Position numbers and translations under genes: made by a program. Shown one piece after another: positions 18,846-26,578 of a stretch of DNA of 58,029 bases. The notes under the pieces were generated by a model that saw only the letters and a list, made by a program, of their open reading frames with translations, made no database searches and was not told where the DNA came from. Position 1 is the stretch's first letter. Every line of letters starts with the position of its first letter. Origin of the DNA: Halobacteriales archaeon SW_8_68_21 (GTDB taxonomy: Archaea > Halobacteriota > Halobacteria > Halobacteriales > Haloferacaceae); the NCBI GenBank assembly GCA_003023405.1, contig PXST01000011.1, positions 7,650 to 65,678 on the forward strand, given 5' to 3'.

Positions 18846-19109
18846 TCAGTCGCCTCCGGGCGACCGCCCGGGTCCGGGGCCGCCGGCTGCCGCCCTGACG
18901 AGCGACCCGGTCGACCCGTCGCGGATCACCGGCGGCCACCTGACCCCGGTCGCGATCGGGTCGTCGAGGTCGAGCCGCATCCGGAGGTCGCCCAGCCGCT
19001 CGATTGCCTCGAACCCGACCGTCCGGTAGACGCTCCTTCCGGCGGGGTTACCGGTCTCGACGCCGAGGACGAGCCCGTCGCGGCTGCCCGCGGCGGCGTT
19101 TGCGATCAC
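18846..19109 (-). pseudogene. C-terminal fragment of a GNAT acetyltransferase
   Basis: The 87-residue frame contains LGVETGNPAGRSVYRTVGFE, which matches the acceptor strand and the last helix of GNAT N-acetyltransferases, but the acetyl-CoA-binding RxxGxG/A region is missing. Upstream of 19110 there is no continuation; instead a small palindrome tgaga-aataa-tctca sits at 19150-19164. It is therefore a remnant that kept only the last third of the gene. Confidence 0.6.
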
Positions 19110-19196
19110 GTGTCATGTCTCGATGTCGATCTCCCATTCGGATATAGAGTGAGAAATAATCTCATGCGATGAGAACGCCCCGCCCGGACGCACCAA

Positions 19197-20417
19197 TCAC
19201 CCGCGGAGAGACACCGTCACTGCGGTGCCGCCGAGGTCGCTTTCCCCGGCCCGCAGCTCGCCCCCGGACGCGCGGACGATCCACCGGACCAACCAGAGTC
19301 CCATCCCGGTGCTGTGGGTGAGCTTTGTCTCGTCCGACCGTGTCAGCACCTCGCGCTCGTGGGCCGGGAGCCCTGGACCGTCGTCCGCGACGGTGACGGA
19401 AGCGCGGTCCGGACCAGCGCTGACCGTCACGCGGACGCGGGGCGACGCCGACCCGTTGTGTTCGATCGCGTTCTCCAGCAGGTTATCGAGCGCGTACGGA
19501 AAGAGGTCGTGAGTCACGGCGTCGGCCTCGGCGGGGGCCCGAACGGTGACCTCCGCGGACCGGTGGGTCGCTCGGAGGTCGCCGGCCCGTCTCTCGACCA
19601 GCGCTGAGAGGTCGTGCGTCGTCCGGCTCGCCTCCGCGTCGGACTCCTGAAGACGTTCGAGCTGTCTCGCGGCGTCGCTCAGATCGATGACCCCGGCGAG
19701 CCGCTGTTCCATCGCCTCGACGTGCGGGTCGTCGTCGGGGTGGTCGGCGGCGAGCGCTTCGAGGTGTCCCGCGATGACGTTTACGTCATTTCTGACGTTG
19801 TGTCGCAGCACCCGGTTGAGAACGGTCAGCCGCTGCTCGCGCCGTTTCCGTTCGCCGATGTCGGTCGCGACGTACGTCGCTCCGGTGAACTCCCCGTTGC
19901 GGTCGCGAAGCGGTGCCGCCCAGAACCGGACATCGAGCTGCGACCCGTCGCGGTGCGGGTAGCGCGTCTCGACCCCGGTCAGCCGCTCGCCGCCCCTCAG
20001 CCGCGTCAGTGACGACCCGAGCGCGTCGGACGCCTCCGACTCCGACGAGACGAACCGCCGGCCGAGGACGTCCGACTCGGGCCAGCCGAAGAGTCGTTCG
20101 GCGCCGTCGTTCCACAGTTGAACCGTCCCGTCGGGGTCGACGACGACGATCGCCACGGGCGCGACCTCCACGACCGAGAGAAACCGATCGAGGAGGAACC
20201 CGATCGTGTCGGTTAGAACGTCGACACCCTCGCGACGGGTGAGCTCCTCGTTGAGGACGGCGACCAGCTCCGAGACGAGCCGTTCGATCAGTTCGTCGTG
20301 GTCGCCGGTCGCGTTCGACTCGTACGCACGCATCAGCAGTCGTCTGGTCTCACCGTGTTCTTCGGGATCGACGACGTCGAACAGCGCCCCGATGATCTGT
20401 TCCTCGTGTCCGTTCAT
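19197..20417 (-). CDS. PAS-domain histidine kinase
   Basis: This is a 406-residue soluble sensor kinase. An N-terminal helical region (1-75) carries no named domain. A PAS domain spans about 78-192 (APVAIVVVDPDGTVQLWNDG, then DIGERKRRE), the phosphoacceptor is H206 in RVLRHNVRNDVNV, and the ATPase domain has LLENAIEHN, DDGPGLP and STGMGLWLVRW. Haloarchaeal kinases with RHNxRND often act without an adjacent regulator, as here. A DtxR-like dyad lies directly upstream of the ATG, pointing to metal-dependent control. It lies 73 bp after mscS but has its own promoter. Confidence 0.88.
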   Translation of the reverse strand: MNGHEEQIIGALFDVVDPEEHGETRRLLMRAYESNATGDHDELIERLVSELVAVLNEELTRREGVDVLTDTIGFLLDRFLSVVEVAPVAIVVVDPDGTVQLWNDGAERLFGWPESDVLGRRFVSSESEASDALGSSLTRLRGGERLTGVETRYPHRDGSQLDVRFWAAPLRDRNGEFTGATYVATDIGERKRREQRLTVLNRVLRHNVRNDVNVIAGHLEALAADHPDDDPHVEAMEQRLAGVIDLSDAARQLERLQESDAEASRTTHDLSALVERRAGDLRATHRSAEVTVRAPAEADAVTHDLFPYALDNLLENAIEHNGSASPRVRVTVSAGPDRASVTVADDGPGLPAHEREVLTRSDETKLTHSTGMGLWLVRWIVRASGGELRAGESDLGGTAVTVSLRG

Positions 20418-20418
20418 T

Positions 20419-20432
20419 TTAGGTTGGCCTAA
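20419..20432 (-). promoter_or_regulatory. DtxR/IdeR-like operator
   Basis: The dyad ttaggttggcctaa (arms ttagg and cctaa) resembles half or more of the iron-regulator box ttaggttagcctaa. It lies 2-15 bp before the kinase ATG, between it and a catatacg TATA-like stretch at about 20446-20452. Binding would cover the leaderless transcription start and repress the gene when metal is bound. Confidence 0.5.
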
Positions 20433-20490
20433 ATATTGGCCCCGTATATGCGTTCCGTACTCGGGTTCGGTGCGGCGTCGGGACCGCTCC

Positions 20491-21279
20491 TCACTCCCGA
20501 ATCAGCACGATCCCGCTTCGGAACACTGCATGGTTCGGGACGACGTGTTCCTCGCCGTCGGTCTCGATGTGTGTGACGAACAGGTCGACCTCCTGAACGA
20601 CGCCCCGCTCGCCGGCGACCTGCACCTCGTCGCCGATGCCGTACGGCTGTCGGAGGAGGAGGAAGATGCCGGCCGCGGCGGAGGCGACAAGATCCTTCGT
20701 CGCGAGCGCGGCGAACAGCACGAGCGCGAACGCGTACGCCGCGAGCAACACGATGAGCGCGAGCGTCTGAACGCCGACCTGCCCGAACGCGATGAGCGCG
20801 GCGACGTACACCACGCTGTACTTCGCGAGCGTCGGGAGTACGCCGAGTTCGGGGAGCTTGATCCCGCGGAGCCGCTCGGTGACGAGCAGTTCGGTCTTGT
20901 CGCCGACGACGACCCCGACGATGAGCACGAGGGCCGCCACGAACAGCCGCGGGAGGAAGGCGGCGACCCCCGACCAGAACTGTTCGAGGTAGTTCACGTC
21001 CGCGACGGTTAGAGCGACGATGACGGTGACGGCGACGATGAAGTAGCTCGAAAGCTGCCCCAGGATTCGCACCGTCGAGGTGTCGAACTCGCGGGCCGTC
21101 CGCTCGAAGGCCGTCCCCTCGATCACCCCGGGGACGCCGGCGCGCCGGAGCAGTCGGCGGTTGACCACGCCGACGAGGTACGCCAGCACGAGTCCGACGA
21201 CGAGAACGAAAAGCGCCAGCCAGAGCCGGTCGGGAACCGCGCGAACGAACTCGGCGAGGGGGGTCTGGACCGCGGACAT
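20491..21279 (-). CDS. mscS: Small-conductance mechanosensitive channel (MscS family)
   Basis: This 262-residue membrane protein has four or five hydrophobic helices (about 15-40, 75-95, 105-128, 145-165 and 167-190). A beta-domain starts with LLLRQPYGIGDEVQVAGERG and VVQEVDLFVTHIETDGEEHV, the MscS hallmark. It releases osmolytes when the membrane stretches. The pore helix is atypical (LVASAAAGIFLLL). Its ATG is 3 bp after the dacZ stop, so it is translated with the c-di-AMP synthase. Confidence 0.85.
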   Translation of the reverse strand: MSAVQTPLAEFVRAVPDRLWLALFVLVVGLVLAYLVGVVNRRLLRRAGVPGVIEGTAFERTAREFDTSTVRILGQLSSYFIVAVTVIVALTVADVNYLEQFWSGVAAFLPRLFVAALVLIVGVVVGDKTELLVTERLRGIKLPELGVLPTLAKYSVVYVAALIAFGQVGVQTLALIVLLAAYAFALVLFAALATKDLVASAAAGIFLLLRQPYGIGDEVQVAGERGVVQEVDLFVTHIETDGEEHVVPNHAVFRSGIVLIRE

Positions 21280-21282
21280 CTG

Positions 21283-22092
21283 TCAGTACTCCTCCGGGTC
21301 GATCTCCAAGACGAGTTCGCCCGCTTTGAACGCCCGGACGAGACCGTCCGACTCGGAGAGCACGATCGCGGTCGCGTTGGTGTCGCGGGTGATCGCGCCG
21401 CCGGCCATGTGGCGCGCACCGAGCCCCTTCGGGATGTCGACGCCCTCAGCGGCGGGTTCGAGGTAGCGGTACGCCGAGACTATCTTCCCGGAGTCGGAGA
21501 CGACGAACGCCCCGTCGAGCCGCGAGAACTCCTTTAACATTACGTTCACGATGGGGTCGCCCACGTGGACGTGCGACTTCTCGAAGGGGTTGTACGACAG
21601 CGGTCGCGACTTGTTCATCACCTTCCCCGCGTCGCCGACGACGAACAGCGCGCCTACCGGCTTCCCCTTCTGTCCCTTCCGTCCGAGTTCGATCGCGACC
21701 TCGAACACGTCACGGATGACGCTCGGCTCCGCGCGGGAGTTGGCAAACAGGTCGTAGATGCCGGTGTGGATCCCCTCGTCGACGGTGACGCGGATCACCG
21801 CGTCGGGGCCGCCGTCGAACACGGAGGCGACGCAGGCGACCTCGTCGTCCTCCGCGAGCAGCCCCTCGTCCATCGCGCCCTCGATACCGAACCGGATCCG
21901 GTCTTTGACGTTGTCGAACGGGAGGGGAAGTTCGACGAACGTCTCGGCGTCGACATCGTTGTCGGGCGCGACGACGACGACATCGACCTCGTCGTCCGCG
22001 AACCGCTCGTGGAAGGAACTCGTCGGCGAGAACAGCAGCGTAGCGTCCACGTCCGCGACGAGGTCTGCCAGATGGTCGGTGAGCGAGGCCAT
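21283..22092 (-). CDS. dacZ: Diadenylate cyclase DacZ
   Basis: This 269-residue soluble enzyme makes c-di-AMP from two ATP. The DAC domain is C-terminal: DGA motif at 193-195 (RLDGAFVVSDSG) and the RHR-type motif as RHM at 227-229 (LGARHMAGG). The N-terminal half resembles the pyruvate-kinase-like domain of archaeal DacZ. In Haloferax DacZ is essential and tied to osmotic balance. ATG 22092 is chosen; two more ATGs lie just upstream. It is the first gene of a two-gene operon with mscS. Confidence 0.9.
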   Translation of the reverse strand: MASLTDHLADLVADVDATLLFSPTSSFHERFADDEVDVVVVAPDNDVDAETFVELPLPFDNVKDRIRFGIEGAMDEGLLAEDDEVACVASVFDGGPDAVIRVTVDEGIHTGIYDLFANSRAEPSVIRDVFEVAIELGRKGQKGKPVGALFVVGDAGKVMNKSRPLSYNPFEKSHVHVGDPIVNVMLKEFSRLDGAFVVSDSGKIVSAYRYLEPAAEGVDIPKGLGARHMAGGAITRDTNATAIVLSESDGLVRAFKAGELVLEIDPEEY

Positions 22093-22342
22093 TACCATGC
22101 GTGAAACGAGGAGTCCGTATAGTCGTTGCGTCGTGCGCACGTCTGACGCTCGTGTGGCGGGGTATGAGTCGCGAGGGTTCTGACGAGACCCTCAAGAGGT
22201 GATGGGGTCCAAGCTAGCAGCGGTCAATACACAATTTTTGTTGACCGGGTATTTCAGCAGAAGTCATATCGGAAGAATAGGGACACAACAGAGCTGTCAC
22301 GAGGTACCATCTTTTATGAGGATATCAGTCCCTTGAACGGAT

Positions 22343-22729
22343 TCACCGGTCCTCTGTCGGTTCCAACGGAAGGCGTTCGGGATCGGCGTCCTCGTACGCT
22401 TCGTCGGAACTCAAAACGGGGTGACTCCGGCTTTCGGCGGTGGCCGCGTGGAAGGAGTCGAACGCGGTCATCCCGTCCTCGAAGTACTTCACCGCCTTGA
22501 GTACGATCTGGCGTTCTTCGTCGGTCGCAACGGGGACGACCTCAAGCATGTTCGAGAACAGCTTGACGTAGTCGAACTCGTAGCGCTCACCGATGAGCAG
22601 AACTTCCAGATACGAATACGTAGCGGTGACGACATCGCGGGCTTCTAACGTCTCTTCTGCCCGGCTCTTGAGCCAGTCCGAGTCCTTGGCGAGCGCGAGG
22701 AGGTAGTCCGTCTCGACGTACACGGTCAT
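22343..22729 (-). CDS. vapC: PIN-domain toxin (VapC-like)
   Basis: This 128-residue ribonuclease toxin has acidic residues of the PIN active site at D8 (VETDYLLAL), E42 (SYLEVLL), D91 (TAFDSFHAA) and D109 (SSDEAYED). VapC toxins cut tRNA or rRNA. Its ATG overlaps the antitoxin stop (ATGA), so the pair is coupled. About 250 bp of AT-rich DNA without a gene separate it from dacZ. Confidence 0.88.
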   Translation of the reverse strand: MTVYVETDYLLALAKDSDWLKSRAEETLEARDVVTATYSYLEVLLIGERYEFDYVKLFSNMLEVVPVATDEERQIVLKAVKYFEDGMTAFDSFHAATAESRSHPVLSSDEAYEDADPERLPLEPTEDR

Positions 22730-23001
22730 TCGTCGTCGTCCTCCGACGCGCCGCTTCCTCGTTCGAACCCCGCTTCAGCGTCCCGTTTCGCCTGCTCGCG
22801 AACGCCGTCACGGAGTTCTGCTATCGACTTGCCCTCGAACGCGTCACCGGCAGCCTCCCGAATCGCCTCAAGCGGGTTCTCGTCGATGGGGACGAGTTCG
22901 AGACGGTCCTCGTATTCGACCACGTGAAACCGCTCGCCGTACTTCTGCCGGAGTTCCGAAGACAGGTACAGCCGCCCGTGTGAGTCCGTTTCCACTGACA
23001 T
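22726..23001 (-). CDS. vapB: AbrB/SpoVT-type antitoxin (VapB-like)
   Basis: This 91-residue protein has an N-terminal swapped-hairpin DNA-binding domain (VETDSHGRLYLSSELRQKYG and FHVVEYEDRLELVPI). The charged C-terminal tail (from about residue 50) should wrap the toxin. ATG 23001 is chosen because a TATA/palindrome lies 29 nt upstream; 20 more codons are open before it. It probably represses its own promoter. Confidence 0.85.
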   Translation of the reverse strand: MSVETDSHGRLYLSSELRQKYGERFHVVEYEDRLELVPIDENPLEAIREAAGDAFEGKSIAELRDGVREQAKRDAEAGFERGSGASEDDDE

Positions 23002-23024
23002 GTACGGCGGTACGTGTGGTACGA

Positions 23025-23060
23025 ACAAATATTTGTCCCAAAAATAGATTATTTGTGCCA
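23025..23060 (-). promoter_or_regulatory. Operator and TATA region of vapBC
   Basis: A perfect palindrome acaaatatttgt (23025-23036) contains the TATA-like core. Two direct copies of atttgtSCCA (S = C or G) start at 23031 and 23051, 20 bp or about two helical turns apart. This is the expected layout for an autoregulated toxin-antitoxin promoter. Confidence 0.5.
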
Positions 23061-23227
23061 CAACTGACCGTCCGCTTCGCCGGTGACCGGGAGTGATTCG
23101 GTCACCCCGTACGTCTCTCGTAGAGAGTCGCCGCCGGCTTCGGAAGACCGGCTCGGAAGAGCCACTCCGGACGGCGCGAAGCGGCCTCCCGCGCGACTTT
23201 TACCCGCGAACCGATTACGCCGGGCGT

Positions 23228-24340
23228 ATGGCGACCCGCGAGGCCCTCTGGGACTACCGGAACCGGTTCGGCGACGCCTTCGGGCGGACGTACTTCCGGC
23301 GGTTCGGCCCGGGCGTCGCCTCCAGCGTCGGTATCGGGACGTACCTCGGCGAGCCGACGCCCGCCGTCGACGACGCCTCGCGCGAGGCGATCGAGCTGGC
23401 GCTCCGGTCGGGGGTGAACCACGTCGACACCGCGGCCAACTACCGCTGTGGCCGCGCCGAGCGCGTCGTCGGCGAGGCGCTCCGCGATGCCCCCGTCGAC
23501 CGCGAGTCGGTGGTCGTCGCGACGAAGGGCGGCTTCCTCCCGTTCGACGGCGAGCGCCCGGCCGACCCGAGCGCGTTCGTCCGCGAGCGGTTCGTCGAGT
23601 CGGGGGTCGTCGACCCCGGCGACCTCGCGAACGGCGCGCACGCGGTGACGCCGGACTTTTTGGAGTGGTCGCTCGACCGCTCGCTCGACCGCCTCGGGCT
23701 GGAGACCGTCGACTGTTACTACGTCCACAACCCGGAGACGCAGCTCGCCGTCCGGTCGCGCAAGGAGGTGTACGACCGACTCGAAGCCGCCTTCGAGACC
23801 CTCGAACGCCGGCGCGCCGCGGGCGACGTCGGAGCCTACGGCGTCGCAACGTGGGACGCGTTCCGCGTTCCGCGAGACGACGACGCGTCCCTCTCGCTCG
23901 GGGCGGTCCTCGCGCGAGCCGAGCGCGCCGGCGAGGCGGTCGGCCCCGACGACGACCACGGGTTCGAGGCGATCCAGCTTCCGTTCAACATCGCGATGGC
24001 AGACGCGTTCACCCGCCGGAACCAGCCCGCGCCGCCCGGCTCCGGCGCGGAGAGCCCCCTTTCAGCGCTCTCGTTCGCCCACGAGGCCGGGCTCTCGGTG
24101 GTGACGAGCGCGAGCATCGGACAGGGCGATCTGGCGGTCGAGGGCGCGATTCCCGCCGACATCGACGCGACCCTCGCAGGAGAGACGCCCGCCCAGCGGG
24201 CGCTCAATTTCGCGCGAAGTGCGCCCGGCGTCACCTCGTCACTGGTGGGGACGACCGACCCGGACCACGTTCGCGAGAACGTCGCCGCCGGCACCTTCGA
24301 CCCGCTCGGCGCGTCGGCGTTCGACGCGGTGTTCGAGTGA
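23228..24340 (+). CDS. Aldo/keto reductase
   Basis: This 370-residue NAD(P)H oxidoreductase has a TIM-barrel fold. The catalytic tetrad is visible: D67 and Y72 in NHVDTAANY, K100 in VVATKGGF and H167 in CYYVHNPE. The C-terminal part NFARSAPGVTSSLVGTTDPD carries the family signature for cofactor binding. The substrate is unknown. ATG 23228 starts MATREALWDY, the usual start; the frame is open from 23093. It reads divergently from vapBC and is followed 49 bp later by a small gene. Confidence 0.9.
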   Translation: MATREALWDYRNRFGDAFGRTYFRRFGPGVASSVGIGTYLGEPTPAVDDASREAIELALRSGVNHVDTAANYRCGRAERVVGEALRDAPVDRESVVVATKGGFLPFDGERPADPSAFVRERFVESGVVDPGDLANGAHAVTPDFLEWSLDRSLDRLGLETVDCYYVHNPETQLAVRSRKEVYDRLEAAFETLERRRAAGDVGAYGVATWDAFRVPRDDDASLSLGAVLARAERAGEAVGPDDDHGFEAIQLPFNIAMADAFTRRNQPAPPGSGAESPLSALSFAHEAGLSVVTSASIGQGDLAVEGAIPADIDATLAGETPAQRALNFARSAPGVTSSLVGTTDPDHVRENVAAGTFDPLGASAFDAVFE

Positions 24341-24389
24341 GCGGGGCGGCGGCGGCGACGAGCCGAGGTCGGAGTCCGTCCGGCGACGG

Positions 24390-24935
24390 GTGTCCGGCAC
24401 GGAGACCGACCTGACCGTGTTGAAGATCCGGAACCCCGACCGGGAACGCGTCCTCGTCGACGGGAGCGAGGCGGACGACGATGGCGAGCCGACCCCGATC
24501 AGCCGCGAACTCGTCGCGAGCGCGGCTCGGGCGGACGACCTGCTGGTCGCCGAGGGCGTCGCCGACGCGGACCGCGACCGCGTTCAGTCGTTCCTCGACG
24601 AGACCGACTTCGACGCGGAGGCGGTGTACGTCGCGCCCGTCGGCGTCGAGTCGTGTGATCGCCTCGACATCCACTCCGTCTCGTGGCGGCCCGGACGCGT
24701 CGAGTACGAGTACTGTCGGGAGCTTAGACCGCCGGAAGAGGCGTGCGAGGCCGACGCGCGGGTCACGCTCGCGCTGGTCTTCCGGCTGCCGGTCGCGCTC
24801 GACGGCCGGCTCAGTGGCTACAGAGCAAAGGTGGTCGGCTTCGGGGCAAAGGCGGTCGGCTCCGGGGCGAAGGCGACCGCAGGGGGAGATCGGAGAGAGA
24901 GAGAGAGAGGGCGGTCGGTCAGCGAAGCTTCTTGA
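24390..24935 (+). CDS. Hypothetical protein with repetitive tail
   Basis: This 181-residue protein has a conserved-looking core: LTVLKIRNPDRERVLVDG, VYVAPVGVESCDRLDIHSVS and ARVTLALVFRLPVALDG. The last 40 residues are low-complexity and come from a 24-bp tandem repeat (AKVVGFG, AKAVGSG, AKATAGG) followed by a gagaga run, so the stop may have moved. I do not recognise a family. GTG 24390 is the likely start. Its end overlaps the convergent zinc-finger gene by 17 bp. Confidence 0.55.
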   Translation: MSGTETDLTVLKIRNPDRERVLVDGSEADDDGEPTPISRELVASAARADDLLVAEGVADADRDRVQSFLDETDFDAEAVYVAPVGVESCDRLDIHSVSWRPGRVEYEYCRELRPPEEACEADARVTLALVFRLPVALDGRLSGYRAKVVGFGAKAVGSGAKATAGGDRRERERGRSVSEAS

Positions 24936-25089
24936 ACCGGGCATCGCACTCCGGGCAGATCCGGACCGAGAACACCTCGTCGGGGTCGTTCTCCTTTTTT
25001 AGCACCTGATCGCAGTCGGCGCAGTTGAGCCGCTCGTAGGTGTCCTTGAGGAGGTCGCCGTCGCGGAGCCCCTTCCGCGTAGATTTCAT
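24919..25089 (-). CDS. Small zinc-ribbon protein (HVO_0758-type)
   Basis: This 56-residue protein starts MKSTRKGLRDGDLLKDTYER and has two CxxC pairs (NCADC and ICPEC), making one zinc ribbon. It matches the small zinc-finger proteins typified by HVO_0758 in Haloferax; their roles are mostly unknown. The ATG at 25089 and the length fit the family. It is divergent from the MFS transporter. Confidence 0.8.
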   Translation of the reverse strand: MKSTRKGLRDGDLLKDTYERLNCADCDQVLKKENDPDEVFSVRICPECDARFKKLR

Positions 25090-25262
25090 ACCCCGACGTT
25101 CGTCGTCGGGCCGGATAAAAACCCCGTACGACATCGGTCTGACGCGAGGGCGAAACCGACACCAGACGCGGTGACGCCGTCGTCGACGCCGGTGTGGCGT
25201 TCGGCGATGTCGCGTCCGGCCGCTTTCGCAACGCTTGTGTCTCGGCGCGCGGAACCGACGCC

Positions 25263-26447
25263 GTGTCACGGACCCGGCTGTTCGGATCGCTTTGCGCCAT
25301 CGTCTTCCTCGTTAACTTCGCGCGCGTCGTGTTCGCGCCCCTCGTGGGCGAGTTCATCGACGCGTTCGGGATCCGCGAGGGGACCGCCGGCCTCATCGTC
25401 ACGCTCGCGTGGCTCGGCTCGGCCGCGCCGCGGCTGCCGGCGGGGTGGGCGCTCACGCGGTTCACGCGGCGACGCGTGATCTTCGTCTCCGGCGCGATGT
25501 TGACCGCCGGCGCGCTCGGCGTCGCGCTCGCGCCGAGCGTGTTCGCGCTGATGGTCGCCGCTTTCGCGGTCGGGCTGGCCTCTGGCGTCTACTTCGTGGC
25601 CGCGAACCCCTTCATCGCGGAGCTGTTCCCCCAGCGCGTCGGGCGGGTGATGGGAGTTCACGGAATGGCGAGCCAGCTCGCCGCCGTCGTCGCCGCGCCG
25701 GCGGTCACCGTCGCGCTGTGGTACGACTGGCGGTACGCGTTCTACGGGCTGGCGGTCGCCGCGGCCGTCAGCACGGTCGCGTTCGTCGCGCTCGCAAAGC
25801 GGACCGACCTCCCGGACGCCGGCGCGGGCGACACCGACTTCCTCGGAGCTGCTCGCGGCGAGTGGAAGCTCATCCTCGCTGGCGTCGTGTTGATGGGACT
25901 CACCGGCTTCGTCTGGCAGGGGCTGTTCAACTTCTACGAGCTGTACATGATCGACAAAAACCTGCCGCGGTCGACCGCGCGGAACCTCCTGACGGTGATA
26001 TTCGCGGCCGGCGTCCCGGCGTTCCTCATCTCGGGCGATCTCGCAGATCGGCTCCCGCACGTCCCGTACCTGCTCGGCATCGTGACGACGTTTGTCGGCG
26101 GGGTAGTCCTCGTCGTCGTCGCCGAGGGCATAGCCGCGGTGATCGCGGCGAGCGTCGTTGTCGGCTTCGCCATCCACATGCTGTTCCCGGCCGGTGACAC
26201 GTACCTACTCGCGTCGCTGCCCGACGAGTCGCGCGCGTCGGCGTACGCGATGTTTTCCGCCGGGATGATGTCCGCGCAGGCGGCCGGGTCGTGGGTCGTC
26301 GGCGAGGCGATTGAGGCGGGCGTGACGTACGACGCCGTCTTCCTCGCGCTCGCCGGCGGGCTGTCGGTCATCGTGGTCGCGTACGCGGTTTTATATCGGC
26401 TCGGGCGCGTCCCCGGCGGCGCGGCGGGCGCGACGCGAGCGGCCTGA
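25263..26447 (+). CDS. MFS transporter
   Basis: This 394-residue protein has about 12 membrane helices in two six-helix halves, joined by a loop near 180-200. The helix 2-3 loop reads LPAGWALTRFTRRRVIF, related to the MFS motif GxxxDRxGRR. FLISGDLADRLPHVPYLLG is the matching loop in the second half. The substrate cannot be told. The frame is open to a GTG at 25194, but GTG 25263 (VSRTRLFGSLC) puts the first helix at the N-terminus and is preferred. It precedes a sugar-transferase gene by 131 bp, with no proof of linkage. Confidence 0.82.
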   Translation: MSRTRLFGSLCAIVFLVNFARVVFAPLVGEFIDAFGIREGTAGLIVTLAWLGSAAPRLPAGWALTRFTRRRVIFVSGAMLTAGALGVALAPSVFALMVAAFAVGLASGVYFVAANPFIAELFPQRVGRVMGVHGMASQLAAVVAAPAVTVALWYDWRYAFYGLAVAAAVSTVAFVALAKRTDLPDAGAGDTDFLGAARGEWKLILAGVVLMGLTGFVWQGLFNFYELYMIDKNLPRSTARNLLTVIFAAGVPAFLISGDLADRLPHVPYLLGIVTTFVGGVVLVVVAEGIAAVIAASVVVGFAIHMLFPAGDTYLLASLPDESRASAYAMFSAGMMSAQAAGSWVVGEAIEAGVTYDAVFLALAGGLSVIVVAYAVLYRLGRVPGGAAGATRAA

Positions 26448-26578
26448 CGCGTCTCGCGGACAGCCTACCGCGTCCCGCGAGTGGCCCGACGCGTCCGGCC
26501 CGAGTCGGCCGGTCGAAGCGCCGGAACCGGTCGGCGCTACCGCATCTGTTTTGAGCGTCGCTCTCGTGTGGCCGGTAG

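Noticed and set aside
14877-19172. Very long plus-strand open frame (1431 codons) antisense to phr and the helicase
   Set aside because: GC-rich codon bias leaves antisense frames open; the minus strand holds two clear enzyme families and the plus frame has no motif.
23083-24414. 443-residue plus-strand ORF overlapping the aldo/keto reductase
   Set aside because: Arginine-rich shadow frame; the reductase frame carries all catalytic residues.
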